From the NCBI GenBank assembly GCA_022457065.1, contig JAJGBQ010000002.1, positions 2,480,001 to 2,544,000 of the forward strand: DNA of 64,000 bases, in the 5' to 3' direction. Source of the DNA: Curvularia sp. ZM96 (taxonomy: Eukaryota; Ascomycota; Dothideomycetes; Pleosporales; Pleosporaceae). This document shows, in pieces, positions 1 through 11,268 of this stretch; position 1 is the stretch's first letter; each line of letters opens with the position of its first letter. The notes under the pieces were generated by a model, which searched no databases, was not told where the DNA came from, and worked only from the letters and a program-made list of their open reading frames with translations. The translations under genes and the position numbers were made by a program.

Positions 1-1414
1 GCTACTCTTGTCTTCGAGACTGCGTGCGGCAAGTTCGGCGACCTTCTGTCTGCGCTTGGGGTATTTCTGCTCAAGATCGCAAAGCTTGACGTAAACCTGC
101 ATTACTCGAGCACGGCAATACGGGTTGATGTCAAGGAAGCGGTCTTCCAATACGTCAAAGAAAATACGAATCTGAGCCTTGTGGTTTTCACTGCGATCGT
201 CTTGACTTAGCTTGCTAAGCATCGTAATCAGATTTCCACAGACTTCGATAAGCGCGCAGCGCAAAGTATACGACTCGCTGTCTAGGAGGTTCGCAAGTAG
301 TGTCATTTGCCGGATTACCAGGTGTGGCGTGAGTTCAGAAATTTTAGTAAGGAAAGTCGAGATAGACTTCGGACCCTTCAAATCAGTAGAACTGAACTCC
401 TTGCTGCTAATATCCTTCAAGACGTCTTCGGTAAGCTGTGGGTAATCGAAGGCATCAGCAAGTGTGAAGAGGAACTCGGCCATGGGCTCTGATAGATGCT
501 CAAAATATGTCAGGCTCTGGTTAATGGATGTTTGCGCGGCTATCATTGTTGTCAGTAGAGGCAACCTATCAACCTGTAGTGTACCTACTGTATGCATGCC
601 CATGCGACTTGACTGCAAAACACAAGACTCTGAAACAGTGATTGCGTATCGTGTTGTTCTTGACTCTTGCTTCATTCTCAAGGATGTGGTACACTGGCTT
701 TGTGAACAGGCCGATAAAAGTGTCTCGCTCGGATGTGGTGACGAATATACGGCCCAACTTGAGCCTGAGCACCTTACTCATCCGGTCCAGTGCCGTCTCT
801 AGTTGGGCAGAGGCGTCCCAGATGCCTTCTTTTCCTCCACCAGATTTGGTCTTTGAGGCTTTACCCCGCCCCCTCGCTGCCGGTGCGGACGCTGATTTCT
901 CCAGCGCTCTTGTCTCGACCGCAGAGATGGTCCAACGGAGAAGGAAGCCGTACATTTCGAGCAGGTTCTTGTGGTGAGGTATCGCATCCTGCTCTTCGGC
1001 CTCGAGGTCGGCATGTATGATGTCTGCTTGCGTAGATAGTGCGGAGGATATGAGGTCGAGAATCTTGCTGAGAATGGCGGGTGGAATTTGCGACGAGTTC
1101 CTAGATAGCCGAAATAGTTTACAATTAGGTTCTGTGCTATATGTTTTTACATCCTTCGGATATGCAGGAACGCACTTCAGAAGAAATTGCAGAGTATCGA
1201 AAACAGAGCTGCGGGTAATCGCATCTGGGCTCTCCGCCACGGCATCGACCACAGGGTTCAGCTCGCTGTTGATCAATCCGGGCGACGACAGCGCTTCTGG
1301 GTCATCTTCGCAGTCTTGCAGTGCTTGCGGGGCCTCGGGCGTGGGGATTGTCGAAGGGTCGCTGTCGAACAGCTTGACCGCCTCGTTGATGTCGAAATCC
1401 ACGCGCGCGTCCAT
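1..1414 (-). CDS. YCS4: Condensin complex subunit 1 (N-terminal part, runs off left edge)
   Basis: Non-SMC HEAT-repeat subunit of condensin (Ycs4/Cnd1/CAP-D2 family). It works in the nucleus with Smc2/Smc4 and the kleisin to compact and resolve mitotic chromosomes. Two exons are visible, 589-1414 and 1-539, separated by a 49-nt intron (540-588) with a CTGAC branch point; the frame continues cleanly across it. The ATG at 1414 gives MDARVDFDINEA; an in-frame upstream TTG is not needed. About 455 residues are seen: an acidic start, helical text from FDTLQFLLKCVPAYP (about residue 72), a basic low-complexity loop GRGKASKTKSGGG (about 182-194), then HEAT-like helices down to ELAARSLEDKSS at the edge. 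Family members are well over 1,000 residues, so most of the protein lies outside. It shares a 285-bp divergent promoter with the Cdc7-type kinase. Family assignment is confident from recognisable sequence. Confidence 0.9.
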
Positions 1415-1699
1415 GATGACCAGAGTCGCCTGCGGCAATCAAAAGACAAAAAGGAAAAGAAGCGACGAAATGACCGTCGGGAGTGGGGTGAAATGAAAGG
1501 GACAAGGCGGGCTATCGTCGCACCTGCCCAAAGGGCGCGTTGCATGTGTTTATGGGTCCGTGCGGCCTGTCATCATGCTTCCCCTTCCGGCCTAGTCGCT
1601 AAGGGTTCAATCGCGGAGCGCGTCTCCCATATACCGTGCAGACATTCATGTGCCATTCTGCACGACACCAGAAGCTACACACGAACACACAAACCACCC
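1415..1699. promoter_or_regulatory. Bidirectional promoter between condensin subunit and Cdc7 kinase
   Basis: This 285-bp gap separates the start codons of two divergent genes needed for chromosome replication and segregation. It has two GCGCGT hexamers (in GGGCGCGTTG and GAGCGCGTCT), one base from the MluI cell-cycle box ACGCGT. That resemblance is only suggestive. No clear TATA box is seen. Confidence 0.5.
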
Positions 1700-3147
1700 A
1701 TGGCAAAGGCACGAACTTCGCTGCGAAACGCAGAAGCCATCGACATCCACGAGGACCCTGTAAAGGCTGAAGAAGCTGAAGAGACTATGGATGAAAGCAC
1801 AGATCCGCTCGACGAGAGTGGACAGACAGTCGACAGCAGCGACGAGGAGGTCGAGGATTCCGTCCAAGAAGACATGGCACGCTTTGAAGAGAACTTTGTC
1901 GGAATCAGCAAGCGTTTCCGACTGATCAATCGCATTGGAGAGGGTATGTCTTGCTTCATTGGCTTGCAGTAATGCAGAATACTCAACGGGATGGCTCACC
2001 TTTCCTTACAGGAACCTTCTCCACTGTATACAAGGCCGAGGATCTGGAGTACGATAAATACAACAACAACTGGGACATTGATGAACGCGAGAAGAACAAG
2101 TGGATGTCCCCTTCGCGCAGGAAGCAATCTGGCCGGCGACCCCACTATGTGGCCATCAAGAAAATCTACGTTACAAGCAGCCCAATACGCATCTTCAATG
2201 AACTCGAGCTTCTTCATGATCTCCGAGACTCAGACTCTGTATGCCCGCTCATCACCGCTTTCCGTCACTTGGACCAAGTAGTTGCTGTACTACCGTACTT
2301 TCAGCACCGCGACTTCCGAGATTACTATCGTGATATGAAGATCTCAGACATGCGCTTCTACTTCCGAAGTTTATTTACTGCCCTTGCGGCAGTGCACCAG
2401 AAAGGCATCATCCATCGTGACGTCAAGCCTACCAACTTTCTGTACAACACGTCACAATCTCGTGGTGTTTTAGTTGACTTTGGTCTTGCGGAGCGTGAGG
2501 GCACGGATTGGCACAATTGTGCCTGCCATCTCAACGAGGAGGACCGCCGTTACAGGATATCTCACAGCGTCTACGCCCAGACGCAGATGACAGGCCACAA
2601 CGTTGGCGCCTATCCGAAGAACGACACACGGAACAGTAGACGCGCCAATCGGGCGGGTACCCGTGGCTTCCGTGCCCCGGAAGTGCTCCTAAAATGTACC
2701 CAACAGACCTGCTCTATTGATATATGGAGTGTCGGTGTCATTCTCTTGACCATGCTTTCACGCCGCTTTCCCTTCTTTCACAGTGCAGACGACATTGATG
2801 CACTGCTCGAGATCACTACTATCTTCGGACGAAAGAAGATGCGGGAGACGGCACTGCTACACGGTCAAGTCTTTGAGACGAATGTACCAAGCTATAGCGA
2901 GGGCGGACACAGTTTGGAGAAGATTATCCTCTGGTGCACAGGGCGGACCGGCGACAAGACCCAACCCAAGAAGGAGCTCGAGGAAGACGAGAAAGAGGCC
3001 GTCCAGTTCTTATACCGCCTTTTGGAGTGCAATCCAGCAAAGCGAATCACAGCTGCCGAGGCCTTGGAACACCCTTTCCTTGCCAAGACTTATGAAGAGA
3101 GTGAGGCAGAGCAGAAGCAACTGGTCGATGTTGTTGAACAAGAATAG
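1700..3147 (+). CDS. CDC7: Cdc7/Hsk1-type Dbf4-dependent protein kinase
   Basis: Catalytic subunit of DDK, the kinase that with Dbf4 phosphorylates the Mcm2-7 helicase to fire replication origins in the nucleus. Exons are 1700-1943 and 2012-3147 (459 residues); the 68-nt intron falls inside the glycine-rich loop, RIGEG/TFSTVYKAED. Kinase landmarks in order: VAIKKIY lysine near residue 130, HRDVKPTNF catalytic loop near 215, DFGLAE near 236, and GTRGFRAPE activation segment near 297. A Cdc7-type kinase insert lies between DFG and APE (about 240-295, with CACHLNEEDRRYR), and a second insertion follows the FPFF segment. The N-terminal 75 residues are acidic. The ATG at 1700 is the first in frame. 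It is divergent from the condensin gene. Family assignment is firm; the symbol is by homology only. Confidence 0.92.
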
Positions 3148-5162
3148 CCTGATTTTTAATATGTTGACGAGAGCATGAGTAAAAAACAGCATGAACGACG
3201 TATGATTGGGTGTAAGCATAGTACAGGAGTTTTTTATTTGGCCATTTAGGGAAACTGGGGGTGGGACGATTCATTGCGATACCCTCCTGTATTATGTATA
3301 ATCACGCTTAGAGCATTATTTCGGATAACAAATACGTAACACAGCGCATTCAATTCTTCGCTGGTTGTTGCGGTACTCAGGTCAAGCTACAATGCATCTG
3401 TTTACCTCGTGCAGTACGCCACACTGTCTTCCGAATACTGGAAGGCACCCAATAATGGTCTTTTGAGGAACGTGAGACCATGCAATACTGGCATAGAACA
3501 GGAGGGGGGATTCTGGAGTTTCTATAGAGAAGCAACTAACTGCAGCAATTTGGATTATGGCTCACTATTCGACGAGAACCCTGAATCAGATTCAGTTCGC
3601 AGCATTGTAGAGCATATGCTGATCGGGATAAGGGCTATAAAAAGAGATATCGTTGTTTTACAAAACGAGATGAATTCACAGCCCGCTCTTGGGGCGTTCA
3701 TCGACCTGGTAGGGCGTGGCAATTTTCTCCTTCGGTCTACCATCTCAGAAGTCCGAGACACAACACGAGGTAAGCCTTTTAAGGGTGGTAAGCTTTCAAA
3801 TAAACTAGCAGGAAGCCTTGACTGTCGCATTGAGGAACTGTCTCATTACAAGCAACGCGAAGTACCGCTTGGCGTATCTTATCGTGAAGATGCGGAAGCG
3901 CACCCAGAACAAGGCGTAAAAGCACAGACAAGTACAGCAGCAAACACCACATTGCTTGAGGAAAGTTAGACAGCGCTTATGAGTTAGGAATCCATACCAC
4001 GTTTCTACTTGGAGTTTTCGAGCTCTTTAGCCAATAGGACGAAAACTTCCTGCGCCAACACAGCCTCTTGCACTGGGGACCAATCAATACTTCCATCTCA
4101 GTAGCATAGTATTGAGATGTTCAACGATATATGGATACTGGAATTGCTTCAACGTCTGTTAGCATCGACTTTCGTTTCATCACCTTCCTCGTAATACCTA
4201 AGACACACATCCAACTGACGCCCACGTTCTCAGTTTGCCCTTACACTTTTTGGTATCTTTTCTCGCGACCTTGATAATGGCATTTCACGAATTGAATTGC
4301 TAAGGATGAAGCAAGCAAACATTGCCTTCCTTTTGGCCGGGTGAGTATGGGATGAAAGACAAGAATGGCAACGAGTGGCTGTGCCGTAAGAACCCAAACT
4401 CAGATGTTGGCTCGTAAGAAGATGAGGAAGGCGAAGGGTAATTAGGAGTAGGAGTGAGTCGTATACTATTATTGCTTATGTACTTTGCACGTTCTTTACC
4501 CCTTCCACATAAACTTCCAGGAACGGCTATATATTATAGCAAATCTTGTAGCCATACTCTTACCTTGGACTTTTTTCGTCTACAGACTGGCATGACTTAG
4601 TATGATTTACATACAACGCAGGCTAGTCGCAGTACTAATAGTTCATGTTATATACTACTCTCTCAATACATCGCTTGTCATTTAAGACAACTGAGGCACT
4701 CAGCTCAAATCAGTGGGATTAGCCAATGGCCTGGGATGAATAGATGTGAGAGTAACTAGCACGGAATCTACTATACTGCGTATACCTGGTCAACGTGAGA
4801 TGAGGATTCGATAAGGTCAATCGCTTTTTGAGTTAGTCATGCATACTCTTTCTATCGCATAGCAAACAGACTAACATGCATATACCTGCTATTCCTCACG
4901 AGTCGTTTGTGGTCTACTCTGTTTGGTTTGGAGCTGAGGTGAGGCTGTGGTGCGTACTTGCTGAATATAGTAATGCCATGAAGCTAACAGCACGATCCCG
5001 ATGCTCGCTTACCAGGTGACCCCAACTCATCGACTTCTGTACCCACCCTGATTAGTGAACAGCCTTGCCATGATGGAGGCGTAAATCTGCATCGGCCGAC
5101 GCTTCTCTCCGCCTAACTTCCCAGCCACGAAACGTGCACCCAACGAAAAGAGAAGCAAAAAC
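3148..5162. other. Intergenic region with one unsupported long ORF
   Basis: About 2 kb, noticeably AT-rich after 4000. It holds one open frame on + at 3409-3969 (186 codons) that opens with GTG and has its first internal ATG only near 3615; I recognise no family in it. It could be a decayed or intron-split gene, but nothing here supports calling it. The region upstream of 5163 should contain the promoter of the Zn2Cys6 gene. No transposon ends, tRNA or long repeats were seen. Confidence 0.4.
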
Positions 5163-6780
5163 ATGAGTGTAGTCGCAGGTTTAATTCCCGTTACGCAGAA
5201 GGCGTCAAACGTATGCGGCTACTGTCGAGTCAGGAAACAGAGATGCGATCGCACTCTGCCCCGATGCCAAAGATGTGCCATGTAGGGCCCCCTTTCTCCG
5301 CGGTGTTCCGTTGGTATAGGAAGAAGCAATGGGAGCTAAGGATGACTGTAGGAAAGGAAGACACTGCGACTACACGGCGTTCAAGGAGCCTATCCGCCAG
5401 GAAGACGATGACCCCAGGCCGCTGGTGGAGCAATACGATACTTGCTTCCATACGGACATTACCTCGCGTGGGGCCAGCGAGTTACTTCATGCAACCACAA
5501 CATGGGTGAGCTCTAGCGGCGCGCCCGCAGAAGCATCTAAACTCTCCGAAGTCATATACGATATCCTCGACCTAGCCGATGTAGATCTGCCACAGGCACT
5601 AGCCGAGTTTGGGCCCTGTATACAACAGTGGTGTCCCGTGTTTCCGATTACCTATCTCCAAGGGGGCGTGGATGATTTGGCGCCACAAGGCCAGCGGAGA
5701 GACAAGCTACGGCACCCTCTGCTGCTGTTGTGTCTCTGGCTCGTCACTCGACGGACCTGTATGCAGGAGGACCATGTAACGCAATGCCAACTCTACCGCA
5801 CGCTCAAACAGATCCTAGCGTTGTTCCAGCCAGGAGAAGAGATTGGGCTTGAAACGCTGCAGATATCCATGCTGCTAACTGTATACGAAGTCGGCCACGG
5901 CATGTCAAAGCAAGCCTTCCAGACCATATCCGTCAGTGTATCCATGCTGAAGCTGCTGGACCTCGACACCGCAAATACCGACGTCAAGCAAAACCTTGGA
6001 TGGCTCAAATCCAGCATCCTCATGCTCGACAACACCCTTTCCATCACCGCCTCTTCCCCAGGCTTCCCCTTGACCATCCTCCCCAGCGATCCCCTCAGCC
6101 TCTCCCTCGCCAACACCCTCGCACCCACTATCCCCCCTCCACCCCCCACCACCGACGCCACGAGTCCGCGAAAAGTCCACATCCGCTCAGCCGCGGCAAT
6201 CTCAACCAGCCACGTCCTGTCCTACCTGCACACGCTAACCCACCACCTCGTCCCACTGTCAGCCTCGTACGCAGATGTCGACTCGAAAATAAACACGTGC
6301 ATCAACCTCCTCATTGACAAGCCCCAGCCACACACCTGGCTCCACTGCGACGCCATTGCCCTTGCGTTCTGCGCTCACATCCTCCTGCAGGCGGCGCAGA
6401 CGCAGTACCTGCATTCGTATGCGGCGAGGGACGTTTTGCCCTCCGCCGATCATGTCAAGGCGCATTTGGCGCTGAGTGTCTCGCGCAGAATGGCGTGGGA
6501 TATGGTGCGTGTGGGGCTGCAGAAGATAGCTTCAGACGAGGAGATTGGCGAACTGCCTTTTGCGGGGCTGTGTTGTGTGCTGAGGGCGGGACTGGCGGTC
6601 TTGGAGACGAGTGAATGGGTGGATGAGAGGGAGGATGAGGGAAGGGGTGTGGCGTGTGTGGAGGAGGAGTTGAGGGCGTTTAGGAGGCTGGTGGAGTGGT
6701 TTGGAAGGAGATGGGGGGTGGGAAAGGGGTATTTGGGTAGGGTGGATGAGGTGTTGAGGAGGAGGGGGTGGTGTGTGTGA
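5163..6780 (+). CDS. Zn2Cys6 (Gal4-type) transcription factor
   Basis: Nuclear DNA-binding regulator of the fungal binuclear zinc cluster class; target genes are unknown. Exons are 5163-5281 and 5352-6780 (515 residues). The six zinc ligands are C18, C21, C28, C35, C38 and C45, spacing CX2CX6CX6CX2CX6C. The 70-nt intron (5282-5351) lies between the fifth and sixth cysteines. The acceptor TGTAG at 5347-5351 was chosen because it alone restores frame and supplies the sixth cysteine (CAMKGRHC). The C-terminal 400 residues are leucine-rich and helical, like the regulatory region of secondary-metabolism-type C6 factors, with a proline/threonine stretch near residue 270. No metabolic cluster surrounds it: the next gene, convergent, is Dus1. 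Base composition shifts to G-rich in the last 150 bp. Confidence 0.85.
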
Positions 6781-6971
6781 GAAATTAGGGGGGTTCTTGG
6801 GGTTGCAGAGGGAAGCGTGTGTATGTTACTGAGCAACGAATTGATTGGACATGAGATGAAAGCTGATAGAATAGAAATCATCAAGAATTTACACATAAAT
6901 ACAGGTCTAAATTCATTCCATGTCTCCACTACATCAGCCCTGGGTATATCCTAACCAACCGCCCCTCCCAC

Positions 6972-8774
6972 CTATCCGCAAACCAGCCCATCCCTAGGCT
7001 CCTCAACAACCTGTTGTCCCTCACCCTTCTCATCCGGCAACACCTCCTTTTCTACCCTACCACCCGGCTCCAGACCAGCAGCTCTCGCCTCCGCATCATC
7101 GTCCTTGGAAACATGTTCCGCTTGCTGCTCCAACCGCTTCTTCTCTTTCTTGCTGACTGTCATGCTGCCTTTTTCCAAAGCCTCCTTGGGCAAAGGACGG
7201 ACATACGGTTGGCAGACCCACCACGGGCGTTTGCAACGGGCTACGGTGGCGAGTGAAGACTCGTAAGGGTCGAGGGGTTCAGGGACTGCTGTTGAGGTAT
7301 CTTCAGCAGCAGCGGCTGGCGTCTCGTTTGCAGTGTTGGCGTGCTCCTGCTCGTATTTCTGGATACCCTCTTTGACGGCCTTCTCCACCATGCTGAGTAC
7401 GTTCTCAAACGCATCGATGTCGCCTGTCCTTGAGCGTGCAAGTGCATCTCGTATGTTGTGGTGCTCTGCTACGAGCGGCCGTAGAAGGTGGAACAGATGT
7501 GCCTGCATAGCTGTCAAGTTTGGATTCGACGCCTCCTTTTTCTTCTCGGATTTGGACATTTGCTTTCTCTTCTTCTTTGGTGGGCCCTCTTCATCCTCTG
7601 ATTCGGGCTTGGTGCCCTCTTCGGGTTTGGGAGGCTCTTCTGGGTCTCCGGGAATCCAAAGTGGTTTCCGCTGAGGAGGTTCTTGTCCTAGCGCATATTT
7701 GTGAATGATATCCATGTACCGCCTCATCACAGCATCCATTCTGTAGCCACCCTTACCGTCCCGACCCCGCCAGTACTCACGCCCTTCCTGACCTACAGGC
7801 GGTGGCGGCGCAAAGATGGTCGGGTCATAAAGGTTTCCTTCTGCGCTCATAACTCCGTCTGCACCCGTTGCCTCTAAGCAGGCTGTGATGTCCTCGTGTT
7901 GGAGAATGTTTCCGTTCGCGAAAATCACGGTCTCCTTGGGAAGGTTTTCTCGCAGATACCGAATCATCTGCCAGTCTGCCAACCCTGTGTTGTGGCCCTT
8001 CTGTTCTCTCCGCCGCCCATGCACTGTGATGATGCTTGCGCCTGCGTCTAGGATCGTCTTCGCATATGCTAGTGTCTTTTCCGGGGTGTCGAGAATGCGC
8101 ATTTTTGCCGTGACCGGAACATTAAGCTCCTCGTGCAGTTTCCGTATCATTCGCGCGATCAGATCCCAGTCCTCCTGCAGGAATGAACCGTATTTCCCCC
8201 GTTTTGCAATTCCCTGAGGACACCCTAAGTTCAGATCTACCGCATCGCAAAAGGGCGCAACGTGCTTGGCGGCTCGGAGAAAGTCGTCTGGATCGTTGGA
8301 GCAAAACTGGACAGTGAGTGGCCTGTCGAAGGCCGGGTTACCGTCTAGATGTCTGCTTGAATCGGGGAGCTGACACAACTGGTGGTGGTCGTCAGGTGAG
8401 GGAAGAGGCGACTTGAGCGGTTGGAAATGCGAATCCCGATACTGGCTCTTCTCGCCGAACATTTTGGAGTGAAACATGGGCGTGTACGCTAGGAGAGACT
8501 TTTGTTCCGATTCAGGGAGGAAAGAGCGTGACAGAAGTCGCCATGCCTATAAGTATCCTGTCAGCATGACTCCAAAGCGACAGTGCAATAGTGTGATGGA
8601 ACGTACGAACTCTGACTGTTCCACCATGGGCGCAAGCACAAGTTTCGGACTTCCAATGCTCTCGTAGAATGCGCGCCCATGCAGCTTCTGTGGCTTTCCA
8701 TTCGCCTGAGCCATCTTGTTGCTGTCCACTGCACCAACAGCCTCCTGCACCGTCTGGGTGGTTGTAGTCGCCAT
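6972..8774 (-). CDS. DUS1: tRNA-dihydrouridine synthase 1 (Dus1-type)
   Basis: FMN enzyme that reduces uridine to dihydrouridine in the D-loop of tRNA (positions 16/17 in the Dus1 class). Exons are 8607-8774 and 6972-8546 with a 60-nt intron (580 residues). Visible motifs: LVLAPMVEQSEFAWR at the flavin site near residue 48, AVDLNLGCPQGIAKRGKYG with the catalytic cysteine, TAKMRI, and ITVHGRRREQKGHNTG. The C-terminal 250 residues are a fungal extension that includes a lysine-rich PPKKKRKQ segment resembling a nuclear localisation signal. The ATG at 8774 gives MATTTTQTVQEAVG; the splice joins SEF to AWRLLSRSF, matching the family. It is convergent with the Zn2Cys6 gene, 191 bp apart. Confidence 0.92.
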
Positions 8775-9989
8775 TGTCCTAAATTGTCGCCTCGCCGCTC
8801 GGAATGCTATCGTGGGGGCGGTCGCGCCCCCAAACGCTTTGACAAGAGAGGAGCGTATGACGTCGGATGGAAGATGTGCTCAAGGTTGTCGGAGGCGTCT
8901 TCCGCCAAGTGTCACGGTTCGTGGATTGATCAAAGACAGGGTTAGGGTCATGGTGAACTCGTGGGAAAAAAAAGATATCGACCACTCCGCCGACGCTGGC
9001 CAATCGGCGTCCACTAAAGCTCCGGGCGAGCCAAGCATGTCGAGCGATGACCATAGGTTCGTAAGTCACAGAACGCTATGCATCAGGACCCTGAAGCTTG
9101 CATCGCTGCTTTTTCATCATTAGAGTTTGCGCTTGTGACGTTGTGACTCGTCATGTGCTGCCACACTACTTTGCATCGGAATACCATAATTCGTTCTGTT
9201 CAAGCCGTGCAGACCTATTGTGAAGGCTATACGAGGCAAGATTCATCCCAACGTCGAGATCAAGGAGGCATTTGTGCACGTAAATGCAAGAAAGAGATGC
9301 TGTTTCATATACGGCTGCGATCACGCAACTCATGACAACATCCTTAGCACCTGCCATGGGGGTGATCACGCCATCAAGGTGCCACATTGCAACGTCGGTG
9401 CGTAACTTTATATTCTCCTCACGCCCTCACTCAAGCACACATAGGAACATCCGGCACATCTTATTAGAACAATGTTGATTCTAACGACAGCTAGGCCGTT
9501 TGCTATAGCTCGAAGCTTTCCTCATCTTGAGACGATGTAACAGTACACGCATAAACAGACATAATGCTCGACCAGATCCCATAAAACACAAACGCCATGT
9601 CTTTCGACCACGACTACCACCTCATCCTTCATCCTTCATCCCTCATCCATTGATGTCGAACCGACAATCATTACTCAGGACCTATTGTCGGCCGTTGATG
9701 GCGTCCGACTCCACAAAAGGAGAGGCTACTCTGTATGAGTATGCCGAAAAAGGGGCCGAAGGAAAACGCTAAATCGCAGAGGTGACAGAAGACCCATCTG
9801 ACAGTTGAAATCAAGACGCCGAAATTATGCAAATGTTGGGAAAAGCGACTTCCGCTGAAGTCCGAAAAGGTGGAATGACCGATGCAGAGGCAATCGCAAT
9901 CATCCGGATATCATCAAGAGAAGGTACGACATGACTAGAAAACCTGGGCCCGACGCGAAGGCACGCAGGTGGTGGAGACGCCGCCGCAT
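8775..9989. other. Intergenic region, no supported gene
   Basis: About 1.2 kb between the divergent start of Dus1 and the 3' end of the FYVE gene. It holds only short ORFs with poor coding character. A pyrimidine-rich microrepeat of CATCCTT/CATCCCT units lies at 9621-9650. No RNA gene or transposon was recognised. Confidence 0.5.
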
Positions 9990-11268
9990 TCAGAAGGTGC
10001 TCCAGTTCCAGGTGCCCTGGAGGCTCTGTGCCAAACTGCCCACGCGGGTGGTTTCTGGCCGCTTCGGAGCCGCGGGCGTCTGAATGGATTTTGCCGGGGC
10101 CGGCCCGCTGCTGTTGGAGCTCTCGCTGTTGGTGCGGCTGGAGCGAAGATGCTCCCACTCGCGGAACGAGCTGTGGCAACGGTCACATGCGCGATGCCAG
10201 TGACCCAGAGGGTGGAAGCGTGCCAGCTCGTCGAGACGGACTTGGTTGCGTGAGTGCTGGGCACAGAAAATGCCGCCGCACTTGCGGCAGTGGTGACGGC
10301 GCTGGAAGAAGCCGAATGGTTCTTGACAAGACGAAGCGGAGCACACCATGGTGGATCCATCTGCCTAGAGCGACTGTTAGCATGATTGGTCTGGACCGTC
10401 AATACAAACTAGAGGAAAATGCCTTGGCGTGCTAATGAGGCCAAAGCCCTGCATCGGATAAAACCTCTAGCGCGGGGTGGGAAAAGCGGTCCCAGCACCA
10501 AAATGGCAACTCCGTGGACATCGAAGACGACGGAATTTCCGAACGCCATGCGATGCCCTCGCGTGTGCGATCTTGGCCGGTCTGCAGGCGATTGTGTTGA
10601 CTATCGAGTCTCGCATCGCACCCACATGCTTGTTGGGGCGGCAGATGGCAAGCGCTCGGCAACTCGGCTCTGCAGACGACGGGAGGACCACTGACCAGCA
10701 CGACGCTAACGAGGTCCACTTCGGCCATGTACGTAAGACGGGTCCCTCCAGCCCCAACTGAGCACGCGACAGAAGGGATGCATGAGGCTACAGGGGGCAA
10801 ATAAAATAAAGTGGAATCATAACATACCTGCCAGTGGTTGCGTGTGATTGGTCCAGCAACGGGAGACAAGGGTTCGTGGCTGTAGAGGCTCTGCATGTCT
10901 TCGTTGCCAATGTGAGAGCCGGGCGTGGTGGTACCGTCGTTGGCAACCCAACCAAAGCCCGCGCTGGTCGACCATGCGTTGCTCGTCGAGTCTGTGCTGG
11001 AATCTTGCTTGGGGGGCGACTTGCTGGCGGGCCTCTCGGTCTTGCGCAGGGCAGCTGGGATGCCGATGGCTGTTCTGGGCTGGTAGATGCCCTGGTGGCG
11101 GGCCAGAGGCAGTTGTGTGTTGCGAGGCGAGGTGGGGGATATATTTGTGGGAGTGTTGAGGCCAGAGTTGGTGGGTGAGTACTGCGAGTGTGTCGACTTG
11201 CGGTAGGCATGGTGCTGGTAGGGTTGGTGCTGCGGGAATGCAGTCGTGGTGGAGAAGGTCGTGGCCAT
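9990..11268 (-). CDS. Small FYVE zinc-finger protein
   Basis: Predicted to bind phosphatidylinositol-3-phosphate on endosomal or vacuolar membranes. Exons are 10828-11268 and 9990-10364 (271 residues), joined across a 463-nt intron that is long for this window. The N-terminal 150 residues are disordered, rich in Ser, Pro, Thr and Gln. The FYVE domain begins at the junction (HWQ/ADGSTMVCSASSC) and contains the signature FGFFQRRHHCRKCGGIFC plus CX2C pairs ending WHRACDRCHSSF. After it comes a short Ser/Thr tail with no further domain. The true ATG is at 11268 (MATTFSTTT); an in-frame TTG upstream is not used. The splice is phase 0 and restores the usual tryptophan before the first zinc cysteine. 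The cellular partner is unknown. Confidence 0.85.

Noticed and set aside
3409..3969. 186-codon open frame on + strand
   Set aside because: Starts at GTG, no ATG until well inside, no recognised motif and no convincing splice partner; kept only as a note.
10477..10761. Open frames inside the long FYVE intron
   Set aside because: No ATG-started conserved text; the frames only follow GC content. The 463-nt intron is the simpler reading.
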